Assembly (NCBI GenBank): GCA_029582165.1
Contig: CM055892.1
Coordinates: forward strand, 9,765,254 to 9,829,253
Source of the DNA: Portulaca oleracea
Lineage: Eukaryota > Streptophyta > Magnoliopsida > Caryophyllales > Portulacaceae
Direction: 5' to 3'
DNA length: 64,000 bases
Position numbers and translations under genes: made by a program
In this document: in pieces, positions 54,391-64,000 of the stretch
Layout: each line of letters begins with the position of its first letter
Position numbering within the stretch: position 1 is the stretch's first letter
Notes under the pieces: generated by a model
The model's database searches: none
The model's input: the letters and a program-made list of their open reading frames with translations, nothing else
Told to the model about the DNA's origin: nothing

Positions 54391-55824
54391 CTAAGGTCTC
54401 CCGAGCAAAATATGACAAGCATCCATTGGAATTACATCACACCAAATAGAATCTTTGTAGTTTCTACCAATGGAAAGACTTACAAGTATACGATGAACTA
54501 CTCGAATTCCCTTCCCATGACTTAGCCATTGAATGGTGTAAGGGGATGGGTGTGGACTAACCTCCAATTGTAGTTTGTTCACCATGGTTGTAGAAGCGGC
54601 ATTAGTGCAACTTCCTCCATCAATGATTAGAGAACACACCTTGCCTTGAATGGTACATCTTGTATGAAAGATGTTTTCCCTTTGTTCTAGCTCGTTTGGG
54701 ACACAAGCAACACTTAAGGCCCTTCTTACTACTAGCATTTCTCCTTCATCGGCCTCTTCTACCTCCTCTCCCTCATTCACGTCACTTTCTACTTTTTTCT
54801 CATGTTCAATTTCATGATACTCCGGTTCTACATACAAAGCACTTTGATATTCCACCAAAGATACTACCCTTTTGTTAGGACACTCCGAAGCGTAATGTCC
54901 TAAACCTTGACAACGAAAACACCTTCTTGGGGATAGGGGTTTTGGTTCTTGGACGTGGGGTTTGGGGATGGATGGGGGTTGATTTTGTGGTGCTCTTGTG
55001 TTTGGTTGTTTTGTGGGGAATGTGGATTTTTGTGGGGGAATGTAAGAACGTGTGTTTTGTGGGGGTTTGTATGTGGTTTGATACTTGGTCACGTTTTCTT
55101 TCCCTCTTTCCTTTCTTTGCCTTTCTACTTTTAAGGCCAAAGAACTCAATTCGTCCAAAGATTGGTAAGGATGTAATTCAACAATGTTACGAATCCAATC
55201 ATTTAGACCATATAGAAAACGTACCAAAGTTTGAGGTTCATCCTCTTGGAGATCACAACGCCAAAGGATATGCTCGAATTCCTTTGTGTACTCCTCAACA
55301 CTTTTGCTCCTCGACCAAACGCGTAATTTGTAATAGTTATCTTGGAGATAACTTGGTGGTAGGAACTTTTGTTGCAACTTCTTCTTCATTTTGATCCATG
55401 CTTTGATCTTGTCCTTCCCTTGTATTTGCCTCTTCTTTTGCATGTTAGTCCACCAAATGGACACATGTTTTCACAATTTAAGAGCCACATATTTCACTTT
55501 CTTTTCATCTTGGACCTCCTTAAGATCAAAAACACGTTCAACAGTTTGCATCCAATCTAGAAAGTTTTCAGGATCAAGATTACCATCAAATTCGGGAATC
55601 TCCACTTTGAAGTCGAAACGTTCTTCCCTTGGGGGACGTCTTTGTGGCACTTCTTCATCACTTTCATTAACCTCACTATCTCCACGGTTCACCCTATGTT
55701 GTAAATGCATGTATTTCTTAAGTTGATCGTTGAGACAGGTGATTCTTTTCTTCAAAGCTTCAAAATCTTCTTGGGGTTCCATAGGTGTAGGTGTCGAAGT
55801 GCTTGAATCTTCCATCTTGAACAA
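54391..55824 (-). pseudogene. Gypsy gag and protease, two in-frame stops
   Basis: gag has FKVEIPEFDGNLDPENFLDWMQTVERVF and, after a TGA at 55471-55473 (arginine codon position), SIWWTNM and RSKSVEEYTKEFEHILWRC. The knuckle CFRCQGLGHYASECPNKR falls near 54870-54925. Protease follows: CSLIIDGGSCTNAASTTMV with the DGGS form usual in this plant group, ending HILLGRP. The TAG at 54391-54393 replaces an expected tryptophan before LFDRHVTHDGR. The MFKMEDSST start at 55824 lies about 290 bp after the LTR. gag assembles particles and protease cleaves the polyprotein. Confidence 0.9.
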
Positions 55825-56099
55825 TCTTGGTGTAAAAAGATTGCAAGAACACGGTTTTGGGGTTTTGGGAGGGTAAAGGACGAGAGGGGTTTGTGTTTGG
55901 GGCGGATTTTGTGTTTGATTTGGGTTCTTTGTGGAGTTTATGGTTCTTTATGAGTTCTTGATGGGTTCTTGTTGAGTTCTTTATGAGTTCTTGGAAGAAC
56001 TTTGGGTGGCGTGAGAATGGTGGGATGGTAGGGATGAATTTGTGATGGAAAGATGGTAAAAAGATGGATCAAGAACTAAGAGAATCAATCTCCTAAGCT

Positions 56100-56112
56100 C
56101 TAATACCAATTT
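56100..56112 (-). promoter_or_regulatory. Primer-binding site of the Gypsy element
   Basis: On the minus strand AAATTGGTATTAGAGC follows the 5' LTR, a one-base variant of the initiator tRNA-Met site. Confidence 0.85.
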
Positions 56113-56934
56113 TGATGTATAATGGGATCAAAAGATCACATTACACAAAAGAGTTTAGGATCTTTAAGAGCGAAGATGAAAATCTCCCTTCTCAAAGTTC
56201 TTAGGAATCGAAAATGGAATGGAATTGGATGAGAAAGATGGAAAGAACTATGAAAGATGATTACCAAATGAATGTGGTTGATGAACGAATGGATGAACGA
56301 TTGAATGCTTTGAATTGGAACGAATGATAATGGCGATTGAAGCTCCTTTGAAGGATAAAGACACACCACCTTCAAGACTCTTCAATTCCTTCCTTTCACC
56401 ACCAAGGATGCCAACCTTGGATAGAAGAAGGGGAGAAACTCGAAAACTCCCTCAAGAGCTCGAAATCTAGCAAAGCTAGAGAGAAAACAACAACATGTGT
56501 TTGTTTGAATTTTGTATTTGATTGTATTGAATTGAATGGGATTACAAGGCACCCAAGGGGTCTATTTATACTAATAGAGAACCCCCCTTGGTGTGTACAA
56601 TTCAAGAAAAAGGAGTAAACTAGCTTACATCATCTATTACAAGAATGACATCATAAAGAAACAAGTATACTAAGCTAGATTACATTTGATGATAACTTCC
56701 TCTATACTTATCCAAATTTAAAGATTCTTGACCCATTGGAAAGCTCTTGAAAAGTAGATCATTTCACTCTAGGATACTTGGTAGCTTCATGGTTCTTGAG
56801 ATAGAGAACAAATCATCACTCCTCCATAGTTAAGACTACTCGAATATGTACCACATGTGATAGTTTCAAGCTCCTTTTGAAAGTAGCTAAGTACTTGGCT
56901 TCCATGATGTAGGTTTGGGACCAAATCTACATCA
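56113..56934 (-). repeat. 5' LTR of the Gypsy element
   Basis: 822 bp. TATA box TATAAATA at 56563-56570 (minus) before GACCCCTTGGGTGCC. The first 31 bp form a hairpin, TGATGTAG...CTACATCA. Confidence 0.95.
56563..56570 (-). promoter_or_regulatory. TATA box of the Gypsy 5' LTR
   Basis: TATAAATA; the same box is in the partner LTR near 51138-51145 and in the solo LTR at 16348. Confidence 0.7.
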
Positions 56935-56939
56935 TGAGG

Positions 56940-57394
56940 TCCTACCAATCCCAACTAGTTCGCCAAGCATGTGAATAGAACTTGAATGCATATGAGTTGT
57001 GATGGATTGGTTGTGTTGCTTCTTGACTTGTGATTTTGTTTCGAACAACGATCTTTGTTTCAATTTGATTCTTAATCTCGCTAGGGAGTCTCTTAGTGTA
57101 TGCTTGATTTGATAAACCTATATTCCCTTTTATTGGAGGAGGTGTGAGTAGGTTAGTTTTTCTTTGAGTCGAGTCGTCTTGAATAGGAGTCCAAGTCTCC
57201 CTGTCTGGTCTTTAATTTTCGGTTTGATTTGAGTCCTCTTGATTTCCTTCTACTACCTTGTTTGGAACTTTATTGAGGATAATCAATTTGGTACCAAAAA
57301 ACAAAATTTTATTATTCTGGACACCACTATCGCACAAAAAAATTGTAGCGATTATTATTTTCCGATTGCTAAAAGAAGGGATTATCATGATGAT
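56940..57394. other. Rest of the Athila-like interior, noncoding
   Basis: Continues the sequence broken at 50689. GATTTGAGTCCTCTTG-type words repeat once (57175 and 57225). No gene was seen. Confidence 0.45.
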
Positions 57395-57412
57395 AACAAC
57401 AACAACAACAAC

Positions 57413-57475
<63 letters not shown>
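57395..57475. repeat. (AAC)n(AAT)n(ATT)n microsatellite
   Basis: AAC, then AAT, then ATT runs; the AAT and ATT halves are complementary and could fold. The long N or I peptides here are artefacts. Confidence 0.95.
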
Positions 57476-57476
<1 letters not shown>

Positions 57477-58230
57477 GATATTTACCACCTCCGTCCCAAT
57501 TTCTTCGTCATTAACTAATTTTATAATACCAATAAACATTAAAAATGGGGTGAAAAAGTTAATGAGTTGAACCGTATCGGGCTAGGGTCCGAGCTTTATA
57601 ATCCGTGGTCACCAAGCCTTCGCTTGCCCCTTTGTAAAACACAAGCAAAACCATTTCAAGGTTGGGTGTGGAGTCCACTTAAGGTGGACCCGAGACCTTG
57701 GAGGCATATTCGGGTCATCGTTGGGTGTGGCATCCACTACAAGTGGAACCCTGGACCATGGGGGTGGAGCCTCAAGTCCTCATGGGGGCCTACTTTGAGC
57801 CTTTGAAGGGACTCGAAAATCTTTCGGTAAGAATAAGCGAGAAAGGTCAACCTGGAAAACTGAAAAGGACATGCCTTCACTCTTTCGATCATAACTCCTT
57901 CAATACAACTCCGATGGACTTCAAATTTTGGGAGCATAAAGTAGACATCAAGAGCTTTTCATCAATATATAATAGGCCTAAAATAGAGTCTCAATGAAAA
58001 AGTTATGCGCATTGAAAGTTTAGTAGAAAATTCGCCCAGAAGGCTGTCACAACCGTGATGACATGGGTCACGCTTGTGACATCCTCCCCTGACCCTGTTT
58101 TTGACAGGCGCTCATGTCACGACCGTGACGTCATGTGTCACGCCCGTGACACCCTTCAGATCTAGTTGCCCCTTGCACAAGAAATGGACGTCGCGACCGT
58201 GATGCCTCGTGTCGTGCCCGTGATGCCCTG
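57476..58230. other. LTR-like DNA flanking the large solo LTR
   Basis: It starts with a Stowaway-like stub (ACCTCCGTCCCAATTTCTTCG, 57487). Then comes retrotransposon LTR-style DNA, with a cluster of palindromes around GTCACGACCGTGAC and CACGCCCGTGAC at 58045-58225. The pattern resumes at 63974 (CTGTGTTGCGCCCGCC) after the insertion. No gene. Confidence 0.45.
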
Positions 58231-58526
58231 TGTAACAGCCCATAAATTTTAATATTTTTTAACTATAATTTATTCATTAAGTATTCCCTAGTTTTATTAT
58301 AGAGTTAATCAATGTGAACCTTATTTACGTTCCATTATAAACGGAAGTTATTGATAGTTTTCCTTTAAAAAAGTTTTATAGTTTTATTTAAGGTCCTACT
58401 TTTGTACAATGTTATACATTAAAAATATTTCCAGAGTTTAATTATAAAAAATTGAGTAAGAATATAATTTTGATTACTTAAAACCTTTTATCTTCCCTAA
58501 ATTTCTTTTTATCAAATGTATTATTA

Positions 58527-58536
58527 TTATTAGTTA

Positions 58537-58592
<56 letters not shown>

Positions 58593-58594
58593 GG
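58527..58594. repeat. (ATT)n microsatellite
   Basis: About 20 ATT units, the insertion site of the next element; a short ATT run resumes at 59847-59865. Confidence 0.95.
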
Positions 58595-58595
58595 G

Positions 58596-59504
58596 AAATT
58601 GGATTCTAATAATACAAACTTTTGGCCATATAAGACTTAATAATATGAACTTTTGATTTGGTAATTAATAATACAGACTTTGACCCCCTGTTGCCCCCAA
58701 CAGTACGCTACCAAGTTAAGTTTAATTTAACTCGGTAGCGGTCTGATGTGGCGTCGGAGGCACGCGCCTGGTTGTTTTGACTTTGCCACATCATCCACGT
58801 TGACTTAAAAAATAATACAAACTTTTACCTATGTTGCTCTGAATAATACGAACTTTTTTCTCTCTCTAAAGTTTTCAGATCCCATTTTTATTTCTTCATC
58901 TTCTTCAATCCTCCCCCTCCCCTTCCCCCTGCCCCTCCCCATTCCCAGAAAACTCTAGAAAACCAAAAAACCCAGAAACCCCCTCCCCTCTCTCTCTCTC
59001 TCCTCCTTCCTCTTCTTCAATCCTGTAGATTTTTTGGGAATGCACACCAGGTGAAAATGCATTATTCAGAGGAATAAGATGAAGAAGTAAAAATGGGGAT
59101 TACCATGAAATCGACGGATAGCTCGCTTCAGAAACAATGGATGCTCCTAGATTAACTTTGCTCTTCATCTTCATATTCTCACCCTCCTCAGTGGAGAGGA
59201 AGGTTTGATAAGTTCTCATAAAATTGAAAACAGAAACCCTTTTTTCCACTTCACTACTCTCCTTGCAGAGATCTGGGTAAAAAAGGGTGATGAAAGTTGA
59301 GAAGAAGAAGGAGAGCAGTGAAGTGAAAAAATGGGTGGCTGGGGAAGTTGAGAAGACATTCCGCCATTGTTGATGAGTTTGAGCATCAAGCTGTGGCTCA
59401 AGATGAAGAGATGAAGAGGGGAAGGATTGAAGAAGATGAAGATGCAAAAGGGAAATGTGAGATTTTTAGAGAGAGAAAAAAGAGGTGGGGATGATGAAGA
59501 GGAA

Positions 59505-59538
<34 letters not shown>

Positions 59539-59840
59539 TTTTCAGGTTTTCTGGGGATGGGGAGGGGGAGGATTGAAGAAGATGAAGAAGTAAAAAATGG
59601 GATCTGAGATTTTTAGAGAGGGAAAAAAGTTCGTATTATTTTTTAAGTCAACGTGGATGATGTGGCAAAGTCAAAACAACCAAGCGCGTGCCTCCAACGC
59701 CACGTCAGACCCCTGAACTTAACTCGGTGGCGTACTATTGGGGGCAATAGAGGTCAAAGTTCGTATTATTAATCACCAAATCAAAAGTTCGTACTATTAA
59801 GTTTTACATGACCAAAAGTTCGTATTATAGAATCCAATTT
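58596..59840. mobile_element. Long-TIR element, Pack-MULE-like
   Basis: Arms of about 340-390 bp begin AAATTGGATTCTAATAATAC and AAATTGGATTCTATAATACG (minus). Shared inner blocks are AACTTTTG-TTTGGT, AACTCGGT(A/G)GCG, TTTGACTTTGCCACATCATC and CTTCAATCCTCCCCCTCCCC. Inserted in an ATT repeat, so the target duplication is ambiguous. Its first 16 bp match those of the element at 32255. The centre carries a gene-like piece. Confidence 0.75.
59100..59447 (-). pseudogene. Gene-like fragment inside the long-TIR element
   Basis: 115 open codons on the minus strand. A serine- and phenylalanine-rich first half (SLLSFFFSTFITLF) is followed by SSEVEKRVSVFNFMRTYQTFLSTEEGENMKMKSKVNL. There is no recognised domain and no clear splice site at the ends. 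It could be captured host DNA or chance. Low confidence. Confidence 0.3.
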
Positions 59841-60282
59841 ATAATAATTATTATTATTATTATTAAAATCCTTTTCAAATTCTCACCAAAATATGAGAAA
59901 TGTACCCTCAAAACACTACAATCTCATACCCCTTTTTGAGGGTGGGTTCTTCCACCATCCTCCTCCTCCAATCAACTTGCCTTTCCATTAGACCTGGGCA
60001 ATGGGTCGGGGAACCGCCCGGCCCGAAAAATTGTGAGTCAAGGCCACATTTTTTGAAGGCGGACCAGCCTGGCTCGAAAAGACCGGGGCCCTGAAGAATG
60101 GACGGGCCGGCTCGGGCCAAAAGTCTGTGACCCGGCCCGGCCCGCCGACCTGCTAACATATATGGAAAAAAACCCAGAAAACCCATTAAGTTAGGATTTT
60201 ATGCGCCTGACTACCGCCCTCTATTCCTCAATCCTCATTCACCCTCTGCTCTAAAAGCACGAAAGCTAATCATGTGTAGTTG

Positions 60283-60575
60283 TGTAACGCCCCGACCCCT
60301 CCCGAGCCGCGGACATTACCGATAACCGCTTCAAGGATCGCCGACTGGCCCCACAAATCACTACAAGTCTTTCCAGCGTGCTTCGTCCTCGCTCACACGC
60401 TGCCTGGGAAAACTTCTCAGGAGGTCACGTATCCTGAGACTACTCCCAGCCAAGCACGCTTAACTAAGAAGTTCCCAACGGATGAGCTACCATAAAAGAA
60501 GGTGCACCTTGGTGATATAAGTAGTCATTTCAATCCTTTTAAGCCACACTTTAACCACATAACCGGGGTGTTACA
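60283..60575 (-). repeat. Cassandra 3' LTR
   Basis: 293 bp, collinear with 60703-60994 with few differences (for example TCTCAGGAGGTCACGT against TCCCAGGAGGTCACCC). Confidence 0.93.
60390..60508 (-). ncRNA. 5S rRNA-like domain, 3' LTR copy
   Basis: On the minus strand it reads AGTTAAGCGTGCTTGG (A box), then GGAT, then a C-box-like GTGACCTCCTGAGAAGT, in the order and spacing of a 5S gene promoter. It has two or three changes from the 5S consensus (GGATACGTGACC, CTGAGAAGT). It may still bind RNA polymerase III factors. Confidence 0.75.
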
Positions 60576-60702
60576 TCACCCCCACTTAAGCGCACAACGT
60601 CCTCGTTGTGGCTCAATCCACCTGCAATCTTTGCCGCTTAGGTGATCGCCATGGCTCTCCTGGCCCATCGACGCACTTACGCGGGTCGGCTCTAATACCA
60701 TC

Positions 60703-60994
60703 TGTAACGCCCCGACCCCTCCCGGGCCGCGGACATTACCAATAACCGCTTCAAGGATCGCCGACTGGCCCCACAATCACCACAAGTCTTTCCAGTGTGC
60801 TTCGTCCTCGCTCACACGCTGCCTGGGAAAACTTCCCAGGAGGTCACCCATCCTGAGACTACTCCAAGCCAAGCACGCTTAACTGAGAAGTTCCCAACGG
60901 ATGAGCTACCATAAAAGAAGGTGCACCTTGGTGATATAAGTAGTCATTTCAATCATTTTAAGCCACACTTTAACCACATAACCGGGGTATTACA
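60703..60994 (-). repeat. Cassandra 5' LTR
   Basis: 292 bp; its final TGTAATACC has a single change from the partner end. Confidence 0.93.
60812..60928 (-). ncRNA. 5S rRNA-like domain, 5' LTR copy
   Basis: AGTTAAGCGTGCTTGG, AGGATGGGTGACC and CTCCTGGGAAGT on the minus strand match the internal A box, intermediate element and C box of plant 5S rRNA. This copy is closer to the consensus than the other. The 5' and 3' thirds have diverged from true 5S. Confidence 0.8.
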
Positions 60995-61100
60995 AGTTGT
61001 TTTGACACTGTTCGTATGTTCCTCCTTCTCTTTACAACTTGGATTGCTGCCTAATTTATTTGCTTTGAGGGCATATTAATATCATTTTCGTAACCGGACT

Positions 61101-61487
61101 ATGATAACCATCTTGACTCAAGATGGTTTTTAACCATCTTAAATTGTTCATATTTCACATTTTTGTAACTTTTATTAATAGTTTCTTTAATAATTATATA
61201 TATTTATCAATTATAATGATATAATACTTATTACCTAGATCAAAAAATATAATAATACCCTAATTTTATCAATCATAGTAGAAAATGCACATTTTATACA
61301 TGTTTTTATATTTATGAAATAAATATAAAGAAATAATTATTTTTAAATTGTTTATAAATTATAGTAACCCTGAAAATAATGAAACATACCTTTAGAATGA
61401 TTTAAATACACTTACCTATAACTTTATTAATGATTTAGAAAAAATTCAAGATGGTTAAGAACCATCTTGAGTCAAGATGTTTATCAT
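61101..61487. mobile_element. Small MITE, 387 bp, nested in the hAT element
   Basis: Terminal inverted repeats of about 38 bp: ATGATAACCATCTTGACTC at left, ATGATAAACATCTTGACTC at right (minus), each continuing AAGATGGTT-TTAACCATCTT. The terminus is itself a palindrome. No target duplication was resolved. Confidence 0.7.
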
Positions 61488-62028
61488 TTTGAAGGCCAAC
61501 AGATTTGGTAAACTTTGATGGTTTATCTATCTTATCCTAATATCCATAACATAACATATATCTTTTTCCTTTTTCCTTTATTTGAACGAACTTAACATGT
61601 ATTTTAGAAATACAGATAATGTGTCTATTAATTTAATTAATAAATATTGTAACTAGTAAGTTGTATTAGTAAATACAGGAAATGACCTAATAAGCTCTTT
61701 ATTACGAAGGACAATAATACACATTTTTTTTTAATGTTTGAATTTCGGAATGTTGAATGTTATATCCAGGTGATTGTGTGTTATGGAATTTGGTCAATTA
61801 TTGTTGAAATCAACTCTAAAATGCATGGAGTATTCAAGCTTTTTATTATGAAAAAGAATCCAAGTTACACAATTGTCGGCCCGCTGACTTAGCCCGCGAC
61901 CCACCAGGTCAGGGCTCGGGCCGACACTGTCTGACCTGAAGGTCGAGCCGGGCCGGACTCGGGCCGACGGGTCACAAATTTTCACCCCGCTTGACCTGGC
62001 CCGCCTAATGCCCAGGTCTACTTTCCAT

Positions 62029-63397
62029 CAAAAGAGACCGTCCAAAAACCCTCAAAATAAGTCCCCCAAGTCCAACATCCTTTTTCCTTTTCCACCTCCT
62101 CCATCTACCACTAAAAAATTGTCTGCCCAAAGACTACCATTTTCAATAGGTTCAACACTTTAACAGCAAACTTCACCAACCATTCCAATGTATATGTCTA
62201 TATATATAGCTCCCTAGACCTTATTGCCATGCTGAACCAGATGGAAATATTTGAACACAGGGTGATATAGCTCTCCCATCTCACCATCTCTAATCAACTC
62301 CATCTAGCATAATATTGTCCTCATCATAACTCACACCCATCTACCTCTTCCTCCTCTTCACCACCCTCGACCACCACCACGGGACCACCATATCCACCGC
62401 CACAGCCACCAACGCACGATATCACCACCACCAGACCACTACCGAGTCAGTCCCCACACCATCGCCTTTATCACTTCACTGTACCCCAAAAACAAGAACA
62501 TCTCCATAGAAACCCAAGTCCAAGTCCAACACAACCATCAAATCTCCTCATCAAAATCATCCAAATCAAACCAAAATAGTCACACCCACAACTACAAATC
62601 ATCAACCCCAAACTATACTTACCGGTTCCCACTAAAGTTTCGCCAGAAAACGTTCCCAAAACCGTCCCAAAAAGCACCTAGAACATCACCTTCTCCGCCA
62701 AAATAGGCCGAGGTCGACCACCATGGCCGCCGCCGGTGACTCCTCCGTCCTTCGACCAAACCTTTCGCTGCTGCCCCATCGTCACCCTTTGACCGCCTAT
62801 TGACCGTCAGACCCATCTCCTCTGCTCCTCCCTGTTTTCACGTGAAAGAGAAGAAGAAAAGGGGGATCCCCTTTGTTAATTATAAACCCCCTCAATCAAT
62901 GGCCCAATCTTATACTAAGTCAAATTCCAATTATTTCACTAGCCCAATTCTCTCATTTTGGTAATTCTCCTTTGATTTTCTCTATTTCTTAATTATTTTT
63001 TTAATTAATATTTTCTCAATTATACTAATTATTATTTCTTATAACTTATTTTATACATATCTTCCATATTCAAAGTGGTGGAGTATTTTGGATATTCATC
63101 GAATTAATCGAATTCTAGGAAGTAAAGGTACATGCAATTGCTTTTCATTTTTATCGCACTTATACAATATATCATGCATTATATATTTTATGTTCAAATA
63201 CATTTACGTGCGAAGCCAAGAACCAATATTATTATATACTTCAGATTATTTTCTTGGCTCAATCTTTAGTGGACCCTTAACGACATTTCCGGTACCGGTG
63301 TCTGAGTTAATTATCGACTCCGTTGTGCGCATAGTGAAGGACAGGATCCTAGGGTTATATAGCCTGGCTCAGTAATAATATAAAAAGGGTTCCACAC
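62029..63397. other. Interior of the large solo LTR, noncoding
   Basis: A CCACCACC/CCACCGCC-rich stretch lies at 62350-62470. Short frames on both strands have no recognised motif. A promoter-like TTATATAG lies near 63356. Confidence 0.4.

Positions 63398-63399
<2 letters not shown>

Positions 63400-63466
<67 letters not shown>
63400..63466. repeat. (TA)n microsatellite
   Basis: About 33 TA units within the solo LTR. Confidence 0.95.
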
Positions 63467-63472
<6 letters not shown>

Positions 63473-64000
63473 CATAACTATATTATATGTTTTATCAGCA
63501 AAATGTCATGTTTTACCTGCATTATTACCCTCTCTACTATTGCAAAATGAATTTAAATGATCGAAATAAAATGAATTTTACGTGATAGGGTTGCATTGTA
63601 CTGATGTCAAAACTCATGCTTTATGTTTTGGTTTAGATGACAGGTACCCATGGGGATATGCATCGGGGAAGAGAGGAACCACCAGAGTCAAATTAGCTAC
63701 TTGAGTCAATTGTATTAGTTAGATTGAACATTTTGTTCAAATAGGAATTATTAGGAAGTATTTAAATATTATGGATTTAATTAGAAATGACTCATCTTTA
63801 TAATTTTTCAATTATCTTTACTATTTTATTTATCAGAGTGCGTAGCAAAAACCTTACTTTTCCATGGTTTGGGAAAGTGGTGATAACACTCTTGGCTTTA
63901 TAAGCTTCCGCTAAATCAAGATTAAATGGATTAAAATATTGCTAAGTAATACCCCAAAGTCGGGGCTGTTACAACCTGTGTTGCGCCCGCCACGCTATAT

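Larger units (their letters stand above)
50690..56934 (-). mobile_element. Complete Ty3/Gypsy retrotransposon, 6245 bp, young but disabled
   Basis: LTRs at 50690-51505 and 56113-56934 are flanked by the perfect 5-bp duplication TGAGG (50685-50689 and 56935-56939). The order on the minus strand is LTR, primer-binding site TTGGTATTAGAGC (56100-56112), gag with CCHC knuckle, protease, RT, RNase H, integrase, polypurine tract (51506-51516), LTR. By eye the LTRs differ by only about six to ten substitutions and a few indels. The coding region carries about six disabling lesions. No chromodomain is evident. The integrase frame runs into the 3' LTR, as in CRM-type chromoviruses, but the clade is not settled. 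Confidence 0.95.
46384..57240 (+). mobile_element. Athila-like non-autonomous LTR element, interrupted; 3' LTR not seen
   Basis: A 1376-bp LTR is followed by TTTTTGGTGCCATTGCCGGGGA, the primer-binding context of Athila/Tat elements, then one ORF and a long interior. The Gypsy element at 50690-56934 sits in this interior; the sequence resumes at TCCTACCAATCCCAACTAG. No second LTR resembling 46384-47759 follows, so the 3' end is lost or lies outside. No pol domain was seen. Confidence 0.6.
60283..60994 (-). mobile_element. Cassandra TRIM retrotransposon, complete
   Basis: Two LTRs, 60283-60575 and 60703-60994, TGTAACGCC...GGTGTTACA, are flanked by the perfect duplication AGTTG (60278-60282 and 60995-60999). 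The interior of about 127 bp has a tRNA-Met primer-binding site (GATGGTATTAGAGCC, minus) next to the right LTR and a purine tract (AAGTGGGGGTGA, minus) next to the left one. The element is therefore on the minus strand. Each LTR carries a 5S rRNA-like domain, the hallmark of Cassandra. There is no coding capacity. Confidence 0.95.
59989..62020. mobile_element. hAT-type non-autonomous element, 2032 bp, perfect 8-bp TSD
   Basis: Ends TAGACCTGGGCA and TGCCCAGGTCTA are flanked by CTTTCCAT on both sides (59981-59988 and 62021-62028), an 8-bp duplication as for hAT elements. Subterminal DNA is rich in GGCCCGG/CGGGCC words on both sides. It contains the Cassandra TRIM and a small MITE. No transposase is present. 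Confidence 0.9.
58231..63973. repeat. Large solo LTR (about 2.46 kb without nested elements)
   Basis: It begins TGTAACAGCCC and ends GGGGCTGTTACA, an 11-bp terminal inverted repeat. Flanks are CCCTG (58226-58230) and ACCTG (63974-63978), a 5-bp duplication with one mismatch. It contains the elements at 58596 and 59989 as later insertions. The size suits large-LTR Gypsy families, but the family is not determined. Confidence 0.6.

Noticed and set aside
54660..55726. Several plus-strand ORFs up to 155 codons
   Set aside because: Shadows opposite the Gypsy gag and protease frames.
57239..57518. ORFs with polyasparagine and polyisoleucine
   Set aside because: Read through the AAC/AAT/ATT microsatellite.
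62471..62816. Minus-strand ORFs of about 65 codons with GGEGDVLGAFW
   Set aside because: No known motif; they lie in the large solo LTR and overlap each other in different frames.

Overview
The window is plant nuclear DNA, and almost all of it is transposable elements in several nested layers. The evidence is a Cassandra TRIM with 5S rRNA-like LTRs, Stowaway, Harbinger, hAT and Mutator-type elements, plant LTR retrotransposons of Copia and Ty3/Gypsy type, L1-type LINE tails, and GT-AG introns. The species cannot be named; the AT-rich intergenic DNA suits a eudicot. No intact single-copy host gene was found and no tRNA genes were seen.

Layout. 1-3331: 5' half of a decayed Copia element on the minus strand, with a striking array of 17-bp palindromes. 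3453-5800: a Stowaway inside a Stowaway, a Pack-MULE with a captured first exon, and a LINE-type retroposon with a 17-bp target duplication. 5961-18439: Helitron-like DNA (three CTAG/hairpin ends, minus strand) holding a Copia-derived TRIM, a Harbinger element with a 650-bp CT tract, a solo LTR, and two diverged copies of a segment with exon-like gene pieces.

18657-32179: a 13.5-kb LTR retrotransposon (Tat/Ogre-like by LTR ends) with no visible gag-pol. It carries two sense-strand genes. The first encodes a plant mobile domain (PMD) protein and the second a protein resembling DUF7745/PMD. Each has its own TATA box, both have a phase-0 intron before a VW motif, and each is followed about 20 bp after its stop by a copy of the same 0.5-kb 3' region. 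A 14-bp palindrome, AACCCGTCTGGGTT, occurs in about 40 exact or near copies in LTRs, UTRs and introns, but not in the exons read. This is the best candidate for an undescribed system: a retrotransposon carrying a duplicated PMD gene cassette.

32255-46380: a long-TIR element holding a solo LTR and a Harbinger element, LINE fragments, a large hairpin-ended element, a MULE with long TIRs and a FAR1-like fragment, and a diverged tandem repeat. 46384-57240: an Athila-like non-autonomous LTR element (one LTR in view) interrupted by a complete young Ty3/Gypsy element (50690-56934, TSD TGAGG), whose coding region already has about six lesions. 58231-63973: a large solo LTR containing a Pack-MULE-like element and a hAT element, the latter holding the Cassandra TRIM and a small MITE.

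Most boundaries were fixed by reading target-site duplications and terminal repeats by eye; no alignments or database searches were run. Family assignments of proteins rest on recognised motifs.
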